Source: Candidatus Nanopelagicales bacterium
Lineage (GTDB): Bacteria; Actinomycetota; Actinomycetes; S36-B12
DNA length: 64,000 nt
Reading direction: 5' to 3'
Assembly: GCA_018402075.1 (NCBI GenBank)
Contig: JAGYJP010000003.1
Span: 186,001-250,000 of the forward strand
Shown here: one piece after another, positions 7,431 to 15,526 of the stretch
How positions within the stretch are numbered: position 1 is the first letter of the stretch
Layout of the letters: every line of letters begins with the position of its first letter
The notes under the pieces: model-generated
The model's database searches: none
What the model was told of the DNA's origin: nothing
What the model saw: the letters and a program-made list of their open reading frames with translations, nothing else
Translations under genes and position numbers: made by a program

Positions 7431-8963
7431 ATGACTCTTCGAAGGCGCGTGCTCATTGCCTCCGGATCAGCGCTCGGCATTGTGGTACTCGGTTTCATTA
7501 TTGTGCTGGTGCAGTTTGGTTCGGTGTCTGGCTCTCAATCCCGCTTGGACAATGTTCTCTCACCCGCGGCTCAATTGGCTGACTCGTTAATTCTTGCTCA
7601 AACTTCTGCTTCGGGGGACCTATCAGATTATGTACTGACCGGCTCTGAGGAAGCACTCGCGAGTTATCAAAGCTCACTTTCGACCACATCGTCACTGGAA
7701 AGTTCCCTTATTTCACTTTTCGGTGAGAGCGATCCTGCACTAATTGCCCTCGTGGAAAGTTCCGCTGCAGCGCAACGCGCATGGTTGAGTGCCGATGCTC
7801 AACCAACCCTCGACGCCATGGCGGATGGCAACTCCGCCAAGGCCGGTCGAATCACAAATAAGAAAAAGGCCTGGAGTACCTACGACTCCATGATTCTGGC
7901 AACCGGTGCCTTACAGGCAGAAATTGAAACTCAGAGAGCTGCCACCGTCAATAGCGTGTCCAGCTCTGCTCGCACACTTGGTTTTTTCCTGATCTTGGGT
8001 GGCGTCATTTTGTTGGCTGGGTTTATTGCTTATTTCGTCTACTTCCAACGCTGGGTTATTTACCCGCTCATGGATATTCGCAAAGATCTACAACTTGCTA
8101 CCCGAGATCCCGCACATACTCACCCCATTGAGCCACTTGGTCCGCCTGAGTTCACCACACTTGCCAAAGACGCCGAATCACTCCGCCGGAAACTTGTGGG
8201 CGAGATCGACGAAGCCGCGAGTGCACGCAAGGGATTACAACAAGATGCTCCGCTCGTGGCCGCAGTGAGATCCGAAATGCAGGTGGACACTCGTATTCAC
8301 TGCCCTGGCGTTGCAATTGCAGGACTGGCCTCAAATGCCGAAGGCTCACTCGCTGGGGATTATTGGGATTATGTCCCACTGGACGATTCTCGAGTCGCAT
8401 TAATTGTTGCCGATGTTTCCGGGCACGGACCGACATCTAATGTCGTTGCACTTCGTGTCCGCGCCATTATGAAGGCCGCCTTGGCTGAAACCGGCTCACT
8501 GCAAGAGGCAGTCACCTTGGCCTCAGCATCGACCGTCGCGGACGAACACTTCGTCACGGCAATCTTGCTGCTTGTCAATACGTCAACGAACACCATCGAA
8601 TGGATTAATGCCGGACATCCGGCAGCAATTGGGGTGACCCATGACAAAGAAGACTTCTATCTCGACGTGACGGGTCCATTGATTTCTTCACTCGGCGGTA
8701 CCTGGGAAGTTCAGGTACGTGACTTCCAGCCCGGCGATCTTCTCGTCGGCGTCACCGACGGTTTCCTCGAAGGCCAAGCACTCACCACCGGAGAATCCGA
8801 AGCGGAGAGTGCATCCATTGCTCGAATCGTGCGGTCCATGGACGCCCCTGTTCGGCGGCAGCCCGAAGAAGTTGTCCACCGACTCGTCTCACATATCCGT
8901 GAGGTGGCTCCTCGGTGGCATAGCGATGACACCACCGTGGTGGCAATCAGTCGACTTGATTGA
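7431..8963 (+). CDS. Membrane-bound PP2C/SpoIIE-type phosphatase with CHASE3-like sensor
   Basis: 510 residues. One membrane segment lies near residues 8-28 and a second at about 184-206, enclosing an external helical domain (about 30-180) of CHASE3-like appearance. A HAMP-like stretch follows and then a SpoIIE/RsbU phosphatase domain (about 265-508). Metal-binding acidic motifs are GDYWDYVPL and ALIVADVSGHGP, with VGVTDGFLEG near the end. Such proteins dephosphorylate anti-anti-sigma factors in partner-switching stress responses. No STAS or RsbW-type partner is nearby, so its target is unknown. Confidence 0.85.
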   Translation: MTLRRRVLIASGSALGIVVLGFIIVLVQFGSVSGSQSRLDNVLSPAAQLADSLILAQTSASGDLSDYVLTGSEEALASYQSSLSTTSSLESSLISLFGESDPALIALVESSAAAQRAWLSADAQPTLDAMADGNSAKAGRITNKKKAWSTYDSMILATGALQAEIETQRAATVNSVSSSARTLGFFLILGGVILLAGFIAYFVYFQRWVIYPLMDIRKDLQLATRDPAHTHPIEPLGPPEFTTLAKDAESLRRKLVGEIDEAASARKGLQQDAPLVAAVRSEMQVDTRIHCPGVAIAGLASNAEGSLAGDYWDYVPLDDSRVALIVADVSGHGPTSNVVALRVRAIMKAALAETGSLQEAVTLASASTVADEHFVTAILLLVNTSTNTIEWINAGHPAAIGVTHDKEDFYLDVTGPLISSLGGTWEVQVRDFQPGDLLVGVTDGFLEGQALTTGESEAESASIARIVRSMDAPVRRQPEEVVHRLVSHIREVAPRWHSDDTTVVAISRLD

Positions 8964-8996
8964 TCGGGTAAATCTGCTCCATGGCACACTAGCCGA

Positions 8997-10256
8997 ATGC
9001 GAAAATCACTCACCACATCACTCGCAGCCCTAATTGCTGCTGCCCTCGTAATCCCAATGGCCACCCCGGCTCAAGCCGCCAAGTTGGTAAAACCTGCCCA
9101 GAACCTCAAAGGCACAGTTGTCAAAGATGACCTCTTCGGGCTTCATGTGCGGGACGAACAAAATGGCGTGTGGCCCTCAATTAAGTTCGGTTCCCTACGC
9201 CTCTGGGACAATGACACCACCTGGGCAAATATTGAGACTTCCAAAGGTGTTTTTGATTGGACCACTTTGGACAATGCGATTGCCAATGCTGAAAAGAACG
9301 GCATGGATGACATCCTGATGGTGCTATCCGGTACCCCCGCGTGGGCAACCGATCAGCGCAACCCTGATGCCCTCCCGCGACCTGATGCTTCTGGCATGCC
9401 CCGCAATCTCAGTGATTGGGATGACTGGGTTCGAGCGGTAGCCACTCGCTACAAGGGACGAATCAATAATTACCAACCGTGGAACGAAGCAAACCTGACC
9501 ACTTTCTTCACCGGTACTCCCGCCCAAATGGCCGAGCTAACCAAGCGGACATACGACATCGTTAAGAGCGTCGATCCCACGGCAACAGTGGTGGCACCAA
9601 GTACCGGCACGCGGCTCGGCGGTCCTTTTAAGAAGTTCTATCCCGCATTCCTTCGGGGATTGAAGCAGCGCAATTGGCCGGTAGATGTATGGGCAGCCCA
9701 CACCTATCCAGCATCCCTGGGCGACACCAATGACCGAGCCGACCTCGCCAATGCATGGATCGGTTATCTGAAGGCCGCCGGCGCACCCGACCTGCCTCTA
9801 TGGGACACCGAGAACAATTACGGTCTGAAAGGGCCCGGCCCCAACAATCCCAAACAAGATATTGAAGGGAATCGGGCGGCCGCCTGGACCGCAATTACCT
9901 ACCTTGACGCACTTCGTCTGGGGGTATCCCGTGTGTACATGTATCAGTGGGGCCCCAACAATCCCCTGTGGGGAATTCAGTACAACGAAACCGCTCCTGG
10001 TGCCATTGCCATGGATACCCTGCAGGATTGGATTGTTGGCAGTACCTATAGAGGATGCAAGGAAAAGAGTCGCAAAGTTACTTGTAACTTCAATACCAAA
10101 AATGGCCGAGATCAGATTATCTACACCGAAAAGGGTGTGAAGTCTTTCAAGGTCAAAAAGGTTTACAAGCAAATGTGCACATTAGACGGTCAATGCAAAG
10201 CAGTGCCCGCTAATCGCAAGGTTCGCACTTTTGCGCCAATCCTCTTGACTCGCTAA
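8997..10256 (+). CDS. Secreted clan-A glycoside hydrolase-like protein (GH5/GH39-like)
   Basis: 419 residues with a signal peptide (MRKSLTTSLA... ending about TPAQAA). The body follows a (beta/alpha)8 glycosidase pattern: GSLRLWDNDTTWANIE near the N-terminus, the acid/base motif YQPWNEANL (Glu164), AAHTYP (about 234-239) and the nucleophile region LPLWDTENNYG (Glu272). A small Cys-containing C-terminal segment (about 345-419) follows. The glycan is unknown; an extracellular plant- or microbial-polysaccharide role is an inference. A strong terminator follows the stop. Confidence 0.75.
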   Translation: MRKSLTTSLAALIAAALVIPMATPAQAAKLVKPAQNLKGTVVKDDLFGLHVRDEQNGVWPSIKFGSLRLWDNDTTWANIETSKGVFDWTTLDNAIANAEKNGMDDILMVLSGTPAWATDQRNPDALPRPDASGMPRNLSDWDDWVRAVATRYKGRINNYQPWNEANLTTFFTGTPAQMAELTKRTYDIVKSVDPTATVVAPSTGTRLGGPFKKFYPAFLRGLKQRNWPVDVWAAHTYPASLGDTNDRADLANAWIGYLKAAGAPDLPLWDTENNYGLKGPGPNNPKQDIEGNRAAAWTAITYLDALRLGVSRVYMYQWGPNNPLWGIQYNETAPGAIAMDTLQDWIVGSTYRGCKEKSRKVTCNFNTKNGRDQIIYTEKGVKSFKVKKVYKQMCTLDGQCKAVPANRKVRTFAPILLTR

Positions 10257-10268
10257 ATTCACGCGTTG

Positions 10269-10306
10269 AATAAAGGGTCGGTGGCTAATCCCACCGGCCC
10301 TTTATT
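10269..10306. terminator. Bidirectional intrinsic terminator
   Basis: A 16-bp stem (AATAAAGGGTCGGTGG pairs with CCACCGGCCCTTTATT, one G-U wobble) has a 6-nt loop at 10285-10290. A- and T-rich ends on both sides allow termination of the glycosidase transcript and, weakly, of the opposing aminotransferase gene. Confidence 0.8.
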
Positions 10307-10387
10307 GTGTTCATACCTCAGCAACTGAGTTTCCGGTGGCGACCAACCGCAGTGAAGCCCTGTAAAACGCACGCCGCGCATTGGGTG

Positions 10388-11740
10388 TTATCGAGTAATC
10401 CGCGCCACGGCTTCGGCAAATAACTCCGTGTGCCGCTCCACATCCGAACGGGTTGTTGCCGGACACATGAGCGCCATATTGTGAAACGGTGTCATCAGCA
10501 CACCTCGATTACTCATATACAGATGTAAATACTCTTCGATGTCTGCATCAAAGGCGGCCGCGGACTCGGTGCCGTTCTTTGGTGCGGGGGAGCAGAATCG
10601 GTACTCGGCTCGTGCGCCAAGTTGGGCAATACTCCACGGCATTTGTGTCTCCGCCAAAACCTTTTCCACGCCCTCACGAAAAACAGTTGCCAGTTCAATC
10701 ATGTGGTCAAATGCGGTGGGCGTGAGTACCTCTCCCAATGTTGCACGCATGGCAGCTGTGGACAACACGTTTCCGGCAAGCGTTCCACCAACCCCGCCGA
10801 CATCTTCGAGGTCAGCATCTTTCGCCGCAAAGATTTTGTCGGCGAGTTCCTGTGTGACGCCGAATGCACCTGAAGGAATGCCGCCACCAATGCTTTTACC
10901 AATGACCAGAATGTCAGGCTGTAAGTTCCAGGCCTTGGTGCAACCTCCCCACCCAGCGGAAATGGTGTGTGTTTCATCAATCAATAACAGTGATCCGTAT
11001 TTGTTGCACAACTCGCGTAATCCTTCAAGGAAGCCAGGATCCGGCAGGACAATTCCAATATTGGTCAATGCTGGCTCAGTGATAACTACAGCAACATCTC
11101 CGTGCTTCAATGCATTTTCGACTGACTCCAAGTCATTGAATTCAGCAACTCGCGTGGTCTCTGAAACATGGACGGCTGGTCCAACATTGCCTTCACGGAA
11201 ATCCGTCTGGCCGTTTGCTCCGGTGCGCACGAGTGTTTCATCTACTGCGCCGTGATAGCAGTAGGAGAACGCGAGGACTTTCGATTTCCCCGTCACTTGG
11301 CGCGCAATGCGCAATGCCCACCGATTCGCATCGGTTGCCGTCAGACTAAATGACCACAAAGGCAGCCCGAACCGATTACTGAGTTCCTGGGCAACCCACT
11401 CGGCATCTGCACTGGGCATCATGGTGGTGATTCCACCCTCAAACCCAATGCGCTGATTCACTGCCGTAACAGTGGGCTCGGGCGAATGCCCCGCCATGGC
11501 TCCGGTGTCACCCAAGGAGAAATCAATATATTCATTGCCGTCAACATCGGTAATGCGATTTCCGCTTGCCCTCTGCAAATACAACGGGTATCCGCCAGCC
11601 CACTTGTTCATCCATGTCATGGGGACGCGACCTAGTAGGTGATCACCTGCACCAAAGAGTGCCCGGGATTGGGGCGTCCGCGTTAGGTGAAGTTCGCGTT
11701 CACGGGCAAGTTCTTGGGTGAGTTTGTCGCGGTCCAGCAC
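10388..11740 (-). CDS. Class III aminotransferase (glutamate-1-semialdehyde aminomutase-like)
   Basis: About 450 residues of fold-type I PLP enzyme. It shows RITDVDGNEYIDFSLGDTGA, LLIDETHTI with the cofactor-binding Asp/Glu, and VIGKSIGGGIPSGAFG with the PLP lysine. Overall it resembles GSA aminomutase and related omega-aminotransferases, but no other tetrapyrrole gene is nearby, so the substrate is open. Three starts are possible: ATG 11773, ATG 11749 and GTG 11740. I chose GTG 11740 because a GGGAGG at 11751-11756 (complement) is about 10 nt upstream. Three TGATCA-centred repeats precede it. Confidence 0.82.
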   Translation of the reverse strand: MLDRDKLTQELARERELHLTRTPQSRALFGAGDHLLGRVPMTWMNKWAGGYPLYLQRASGNRITDVDGNEYIDFSLGDTGAMAGHSPEPTVTAVNQRIGFEGGITTMMPSADAEWVAQELSNRFGLPLWSFSLTATDANRWALRIARQVTGKSKVLAFSYCYHGAVDETLVRTGANGQTDFREGNVGPAVHVSETTRVAEFNDLESVENALKHGDVAVVITEPALTNIGIVLPDPGFLEGLRELCNKYGSLLLIDETHTISAGWGGCTKAWNLQPDILVIGKSIGGGIPSGAFGVTQELADKIFAAKDADLEDVGGVGGTLAGNVLSTAAMRATLGEVLTPTAFDHMIELATVFREGVEKVLAETQMPWSIAQLGARAEYRFCSPAPKNGTESAAAFDADIEEYLHLYMSNRGVLMTPFHNMALMCPATTRSDVERHTELFAEAVARITR

Positions 11741-11764
11741 GAATATCATTCCTCCCAGTGAACG

Positions 11765-11804
11765 CGTGATCATTATTTACGTGATCATTATTTACGTGAT
11801 CATT
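11765..11804. repeat. 15-bp tandem repeat upstream of the aminotransferase
   Basis: Two exact copies of CGTGATCATTATTTA and ten bases of a third place three TGATCA palindromes exactly 15 bp apart (11767, 11782, 11797). The array lies 25-64 bp upstream of the preferred aminotransferase start and contains the alternative ATG 11773. Periodic palindromes suggest cooperative repressor binding. Confidence 0.65.
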
Positions 11805-11847
11805 CTATTGAGGAAACCCTCCCCGCACCGACACGATTACAGCAGCG

Positions 11848-12069
11848 TTAGGACTTGCCCAACATTTTGCGAATAGTCATGCGTGGAATTCCGGTTGCTG
11901 TGGAGACTTTGTTCTCGGACAAAAGCTCACTGTCCACGTGTTCCCGAACCAAGGTAGCCAATTGATCGCGGTGCGCCCGCTCCTTCTTTTTTGCGGCATG
12001 CCACTCCGTGGCAGCCAATTCAATCTCTGCCAGTGCCTGCTGTTTTTTGGGGTTGGGGGATTTAGTCAT
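11848..12069 (-). CDS. Small HTH-like protein of unknown function
   Basis: 73 residues, very basic and helical. The N-terminal half (about 8-40) is charged and could form a coiled coil. The end, KVSTATGIPRMTIRKMLGKS, looks like the recognition part of a small helix-turn-helix. It overlaps the upstream small gene by 8 bp, which suggests translational coupling. It may bind DNA, possibly its own upstream palindromes. I do not recognise a named family. Confidence 0.6.
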   Translation of the reverse strand: MTKSPNPKKQQALAEIELAATEWHAAKKKERAHRDQLATLVREHVDSELLSENKVSTATGIPRMTIRKMLGKS

Positions 12070-12304
12070 GGGAGGTCAGTGCCCCAGCCATGGTGTCGGC
12101 TAGAGGGGCAAGCTCCCGATGCATGGATGACCACTCGAGGGCTTCATCTATATAACGAGTTTCATGAGACGCACCGCAGGAACAGGTCACAATAAATCGG
12201 CACTTGCTGTAGCAGAAGTCCGAGTCGACGATGTGGGCCTTTATGGGGCGCTCCAGAACAGCGCCTATTGGGTTCCGACGTACCCTGTGAAATGGATTGG
12301 TCAT
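12062..12304 (-). CDS. Small Cys/His-containing hypothetical protein
   Basis: 80 residues. A central cluster CYSKCRFIVTCSCGASH has four cysteines and a histidine, suggesting a metal site, and an acidic Trp-containing helix DEALEWSSMH follows. A plausible ribosome site (AAGGA) lies upstream of ATG 12304. It is the first gene of a two-gene unit with the HTH-like protein. The upstream region holds palindromic AGACAG/CTGTCT motifs. Function unknown; no homologue recognised. Confidence 0.55.
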   Translation of the reverse strand: MTNPFHRVRRNPIGAVLERPIKAHIVDSDFCYSKCRFIVTCSCGASHETRYIDEALEWSSMHRELAPLADTMAGALTSHD

Positions 12305-12402
12305 GATGATTCCTTTCCGCCAGACAGGCTTAGCACTTAGGGGAAGAAATGTACCTGTCTAGACACTACTGTCTTAGTATATACATATACAGAAAATTGT
12401 CA
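12305..12402. promoter_or_regulatory. Divergent control region with AGACAG/CTGTCT motifs
   Basis: The segment lies between the small-gene pair (-) and the MazG-like gene (+). It holds the perfect palindrome TGTCTAGACA (12356-12365), another CTGTCT about 10 bp to the right (12370-12375) and an inverted copy CAGACAGG (12321-12328). A very AT-rich tatatacatatac (12378-12390) is a good -10 region about a dozen bases before ATG 12403. The motif repetition suggests a shared repressor. Confidence 0.45.
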
Positions 12403-12792
12403 ATGGTGCAGACTGGGCCCGTGTCAGACAACAAGTCGGAGAACATTGATTCCCTGAGTGGGATTCAGGAGCGCATGCGCATCTTCGCCCAGGAGCGCGA
12501 CTGGGAGCAGTTCCATGATCCCAAGTCCCTCATCCTTGCCCTCATGGGTGAGGTGGGTGAATTAGCGGAACTTTTCCAATGGCTCCCCGCTGACCAAGCC
12601 AGCACACTTGCCCAGCAACCCGAACTTCAGCAGCGAGTGGGCGAAGAACTGGCAGATATTTTGCTCTACCTCGCCCGAGTAGCCAGTGTCGTTGGCTTGG
12701 ATCTGGGTGAAGTCACCGACGCCAAATTCACCTCGGTGGAAAAACGCTTCCCCGCCGAGCACGTGAAAGGCGATGCACCAATTAAGAAGTAA
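12403..12792 (+). CDS. MazG-like nucleotide pyrophosphohydrolase
   Basis: The reading frame carries the all-alpha NTP pyrophosphatase pattern: ALMGEVGELAELFQWL and, one helix later, EELADILLYLARVASV, giving the Glu/Asp residues that bind Mg. The size (129 residues from ATG 12403) fits the single-domain dCTPase/RS21-C6 type rather than full-length MazG. Likely role: hydrolysis of non-canonical or excess (d)NTPs to monophosphate. ATG 12403 could be leaderless; GTG 12421 is an equally possible start, and an upstream in-frame start at 12349 lies in the promoter. The 3' end overlaps sbcC by 11 bp. Confidence 0.85.
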   Translation: MVQTGPVSDNKSENIDSLSGIQERMRIFAQERDWEQFHDPKSLILALMGEVGELAELFQWLPADQASTLAQQPELQQRVGEELADILLYLARVASVVGLDLGEVTDAKFTSVEKRFPAEHVKGDAPIKK

Positions 12793-15526
12793 CTTCCTGC
12801 ACAACAACACTGGTGCCATCAGGTTGAGGCTCCACCAACAGGCGCTCAGGGAACCGATCCTTCATTTCACTTACGTGACTAATGACACCAATCACACGTC
12901 CGCCTGACTTCAAATTCTCCAACTGATCTAAGACGACCTGCAAGGTTTCTTGGTCAAGTGACCCGAAGCCTTCATCAACAAAAAGTGTTTCAAGACTGAC
13001 TCCCCCTGTTTCGGCGTGCACGACATCGGCTAGACCCAGAGCTAACGACAGTGATGCATAAAAGGTTTCGCCTCCGGAAAGTGATGCTGGTGGACGGGAA
13101 TCGCCCGTCCATGAGTCAACAATGTCAATGCCCAGGCCGGATTGAGCATTTGATTGTGACTCTTGATCTAATGCAAAACTCAGTCGACCAGAGCTCATTT
13201 TGTCGAGATGGTGACTGGCAGCTTCGAGAACATGATGGAAACGCAACTGGAGTGCATAACTCTCTAATGGAAGTTTCTTCACATTTTGTGAAGATTGCGC
13301 TGTCACAATTCCCGCCAACCGAATAGATGGCCCGTGTTCGGCCTCCAACTTTTCACTCTTTTTCATTTGCCGTTGAAAATTCTTGTGGAGAGTTTCCATT
13401 GACTCAGCAGCGGATTCTGCAATGGCGAAGGAGTCTGCGAGTGATTTAACTTTTGTAACTAACTCCTGTCGGGTCTCAGTGAGTTTTTCAAATCGCGCAG
13501 TGAGTTCACCAATATCTGTTACTTCAGTTGTGAGTGTGCGTTCACGTTCTTTGAGGGTGGCATGTGCCGCACCAAAGGCAGCCAGTTCTTCCGCCCGCCC
13601 CAGAAGAATCGCGCGCTGATCAGCAGCACTCGATTTGTTGCCTACCGCCGCAACGATCTTGGCCAACATATCTGTTACCTGCTGATCAAAGAATTCCATT
13701 TCCTTCAGTGAATCCGCATGTGCCTCTTTGAGTGCCGTGAGATTCGCTCTTCCGTTCTCCAGTTCACCTTCCAATCTGGCAATGAGTTCTTGGCTCTGCG
13801 TGAGACGATCTACCTCACCTTCAAGATCTGCGACCGATTGAGATACATCTACCTTCTCCTGCGCTAATGACTCAGCGGTACTTGCACCGACCTGTCCCTG
13901 GAGTTGCGCAACAACGAGTGCGGATTCCTGATGCTCTTTCCGCGCAATTTCAGCCGCCGCTGCCACTACCTCGTGTTGCAACACGAGTTCACTGACCAAT
14001 TGCTCCGCTAACTGCACTTCTTCTTCAGTTACAACGGCACCGACTGTTTCGGTGTGCGCCGGTTCAGGATGCACTGTAGAGCCACACACCTTGCACGGTT
14101 GACCGTCAATGAGAGCTTGCGCTAATACTGCGACTCGCTGCTCGAGTTGTTGGTTGAGTAATGCTGTCACCGCGCCACGTGCCTGTTCAAGGGAAACGGA
14201 TATTCCACTGAGTTCAGTATCGGCATTCTTTTCGGAGATCGCCAATTGGGAGTCAATCCGTTGTGCTTCGCTCAATTGATCAATTAGTTCTAATTGACCA
14301 TTTATCTCGAGTAGTCGTGCACTCTTTGTTCGTAACTTCTCAGAAATGGCAGGAAGGCTCGCAAGGGACTTACGCAATGCGTCGAGGGTGGTCGGCAGTT
14401 GAGCTAGTTCGGTCTCGCACTCCACTACGCGAGCCGAAGTCTCAGTGACTTTGGCGGCGAGTAGTTCGCGCTGTCCTGCTCGCACTTGCGCTTGTGATTC
14501 CCACTCGGCCAATGGCTGCAATGCTCCTGCCTCAATGGTGAGTGACTGAGAACGAGCTTGTGCCTCGACAGGGGTAATTCCCGCATCTATTGGGTCAAGT
14601 GCCAGTTCCGCTGCCGCAACAGCGGCCAAAGCCTGGTCAATGTCTGCAATCATTTCCATCACGTGTGAAGTTGCGGTGAACTCCCTTTCCACCGGTTCTA
14701 ATTCCGTGCGTGCTTGTGCAAGGTCCTTTTCCAGGCGTGCAGAATTCATGGAGAGAATCTCTGCGATTCGAGCGAACGCATCACCTCGTTGCTCGGGACT
14801 CGCATCCAAATCTCGCAAAATCTCAAAGAGTGGGTCAAGTTCAACGCGATTGAATTCGTCAATGAAGACTTCGGCTTGGGTGGCAGTGACCTGGAGTTCT
14901 TTTCGAGCCTGGGCAAGAACCTCTCGGCTGCGGGTACCTTCCTCTGCGATCACCGTCTGAAGATCTTGGAAAAATTTTGTTCCGAGCAGGCCGCGCAGTG
15001 CCTCTAATCTCTCTTTCGGTTTCATGCGGAGAAGTGCTGCGAACTCTCCTTGAGCCAAAACCACCAGTTGCCGGAATTGTTGGGCCTGCATGTTCAGCAG
15101 GCGGGAAACATGCACACCGATATCCGTGGCACTTGTCAGTGTTGTCTTCACTGAGCCATCGGTGTTGTATTCGGTCAGTGTCTGTTTTGCGGGTTTGTTG
15201 GTGAATCCCTGGCCATTAGCTTTTACCACTGCATAAGCAGGTGAGCGAGTGATTCGGTGGTGCCGGCCCTGAACGGAGAAGTCGAGAATCACTTCGGATT
15301 TTTCATTGCCTAAGGCGTGATCACTGCGGATTCGTTCCTTGGATGTTGATTCACCACTCAAGCTACTAAATAAGGCAAACACGATTGCGTCAATGATTGT
15401 TGTCTTACCAGCTCCTGTTGGTCCGTCAATGAGAAATAGACCGGACTCGGATAACTGCGCGAAGTCAATTACCTGCTGGTGACGAAATGGACCAATTCCG
15501 GTCAGCTCAAGTCTTTTAACTCTCAC
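12782..15526 (-). CDS. sbcC: Exonuclease subunit SbcC (Rad50-like ATPase)
   Basis: 914 residues. The N-terminal ATPase half has GPTGAGKT (35-42). Long coiled-coil arms flank a zinc hook CKVCG (Cys478, Cys481) at the midpoint. The C-terminal half carries the ABC signature LSGGETFYASLSLALGL and Walker B LETLFVDEGFGSLD. With SbcD it forms the SbcCD (Mre11-Rad50-like) nuclease that cleaves hairpins and palindromes arising in replication. The start overlaps the sbcD stop by 4 bp, so the pair is translationally coupled. Confidence 0.96.
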   Translation of the reverse strand: MRVKRLELTGIGPFRHQQVIDFAQLSESGLFLIDGPTGAGKTTIIDAIVFALFSSLSGESTSKERIRSDHALGNEKSEVILDFSVQGRHHRITRSPAYAVVKANGQGFTNKPAKQTLTEYNTDGSVKTTLTSATDIGVHVSRLLNMQAQQFRQLVVLAQGEFAALLRMKPKERLEALRGLLGTKFFQDLQTVIAEEGTRSREVLAQARKELQVTATQAEVFIDEFNRVELDPLFEILRDLDASPEQRGDAFARIAEILSMNSARLEKDLAQARTELEPVEREFTATSHVMEMIADIDQALAAVAAAELALDPIDAGITPVEAQARSQSLTIEAGALQPLAEWESQAQVRAGQRELLAAKVTETSARVVECETELAQLPTTLDALRKSLASLPAISEKLRTKSARLLEINGQLELIDQLSEAQRIDSQLAISEKNADTELSGISVSLEQARGAVTALLNQQLEQRVAVLAQALIDGQPCKVCGSTVHPEPAHTETVGAVVTEEEVQLAEQLVSELVLQHEVVAAAAEIARKEHQESALVVAQLQGQVGASTAESLAQEKVDVSQSVADLEGEVDRLTQSQELIARLEGELENGRANLTALKEAHADSLKEMEFFDQQVTDMLAKIVAAVGNKSSAADQRAILLGRAEELAAFGAAHATLKERERTLTTEVTDIGELTARFEKLTETRQELVTKVKSLADSFAIAESAAESMETLHKNFQRQMKKSEKLEAEHGPSIRLAGIVTAQSSQNVKKLPLESYALQLRFHHVLEAASHHLDKMSSGRLSFALDQESQSNAQSGLGIDIVDSWTGDSRPPASLSGGETFYASLSLALGLADVVHAETGGVSLETLFVDEGFGSLDQETLQVVLDQLENLKSGGRVIGVISHVSEMKDRFPERLLVEPQPDGTSVVVQEVTS

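Noticed and set aside
10539..11255. Long plus-strand frame of 238 codons opposite the aminotransferase
   Set aside because: Mirror frame of a clear class III aminotransferase; composition is Ser/Pro-rich shadow sequence without domain motifs.
11765..11804. Tandem repeats as a possible CRISPR
   Set aside because: Units are 15 bp in direct tandem with no spacers and no cas genes; the same holds for 30137-30178.
11848..12304. Prophage remnant
   Set aside because: Only two small genes, no integrase, structural gene or attachment repeats nearby.
12349..12402. Upstream extension of the MazG-like gene
   Set aside because: These codons lie in the AT-rich promoter and palindromes and add a non-homologous MYLSRHYCLSIYIYR tail.
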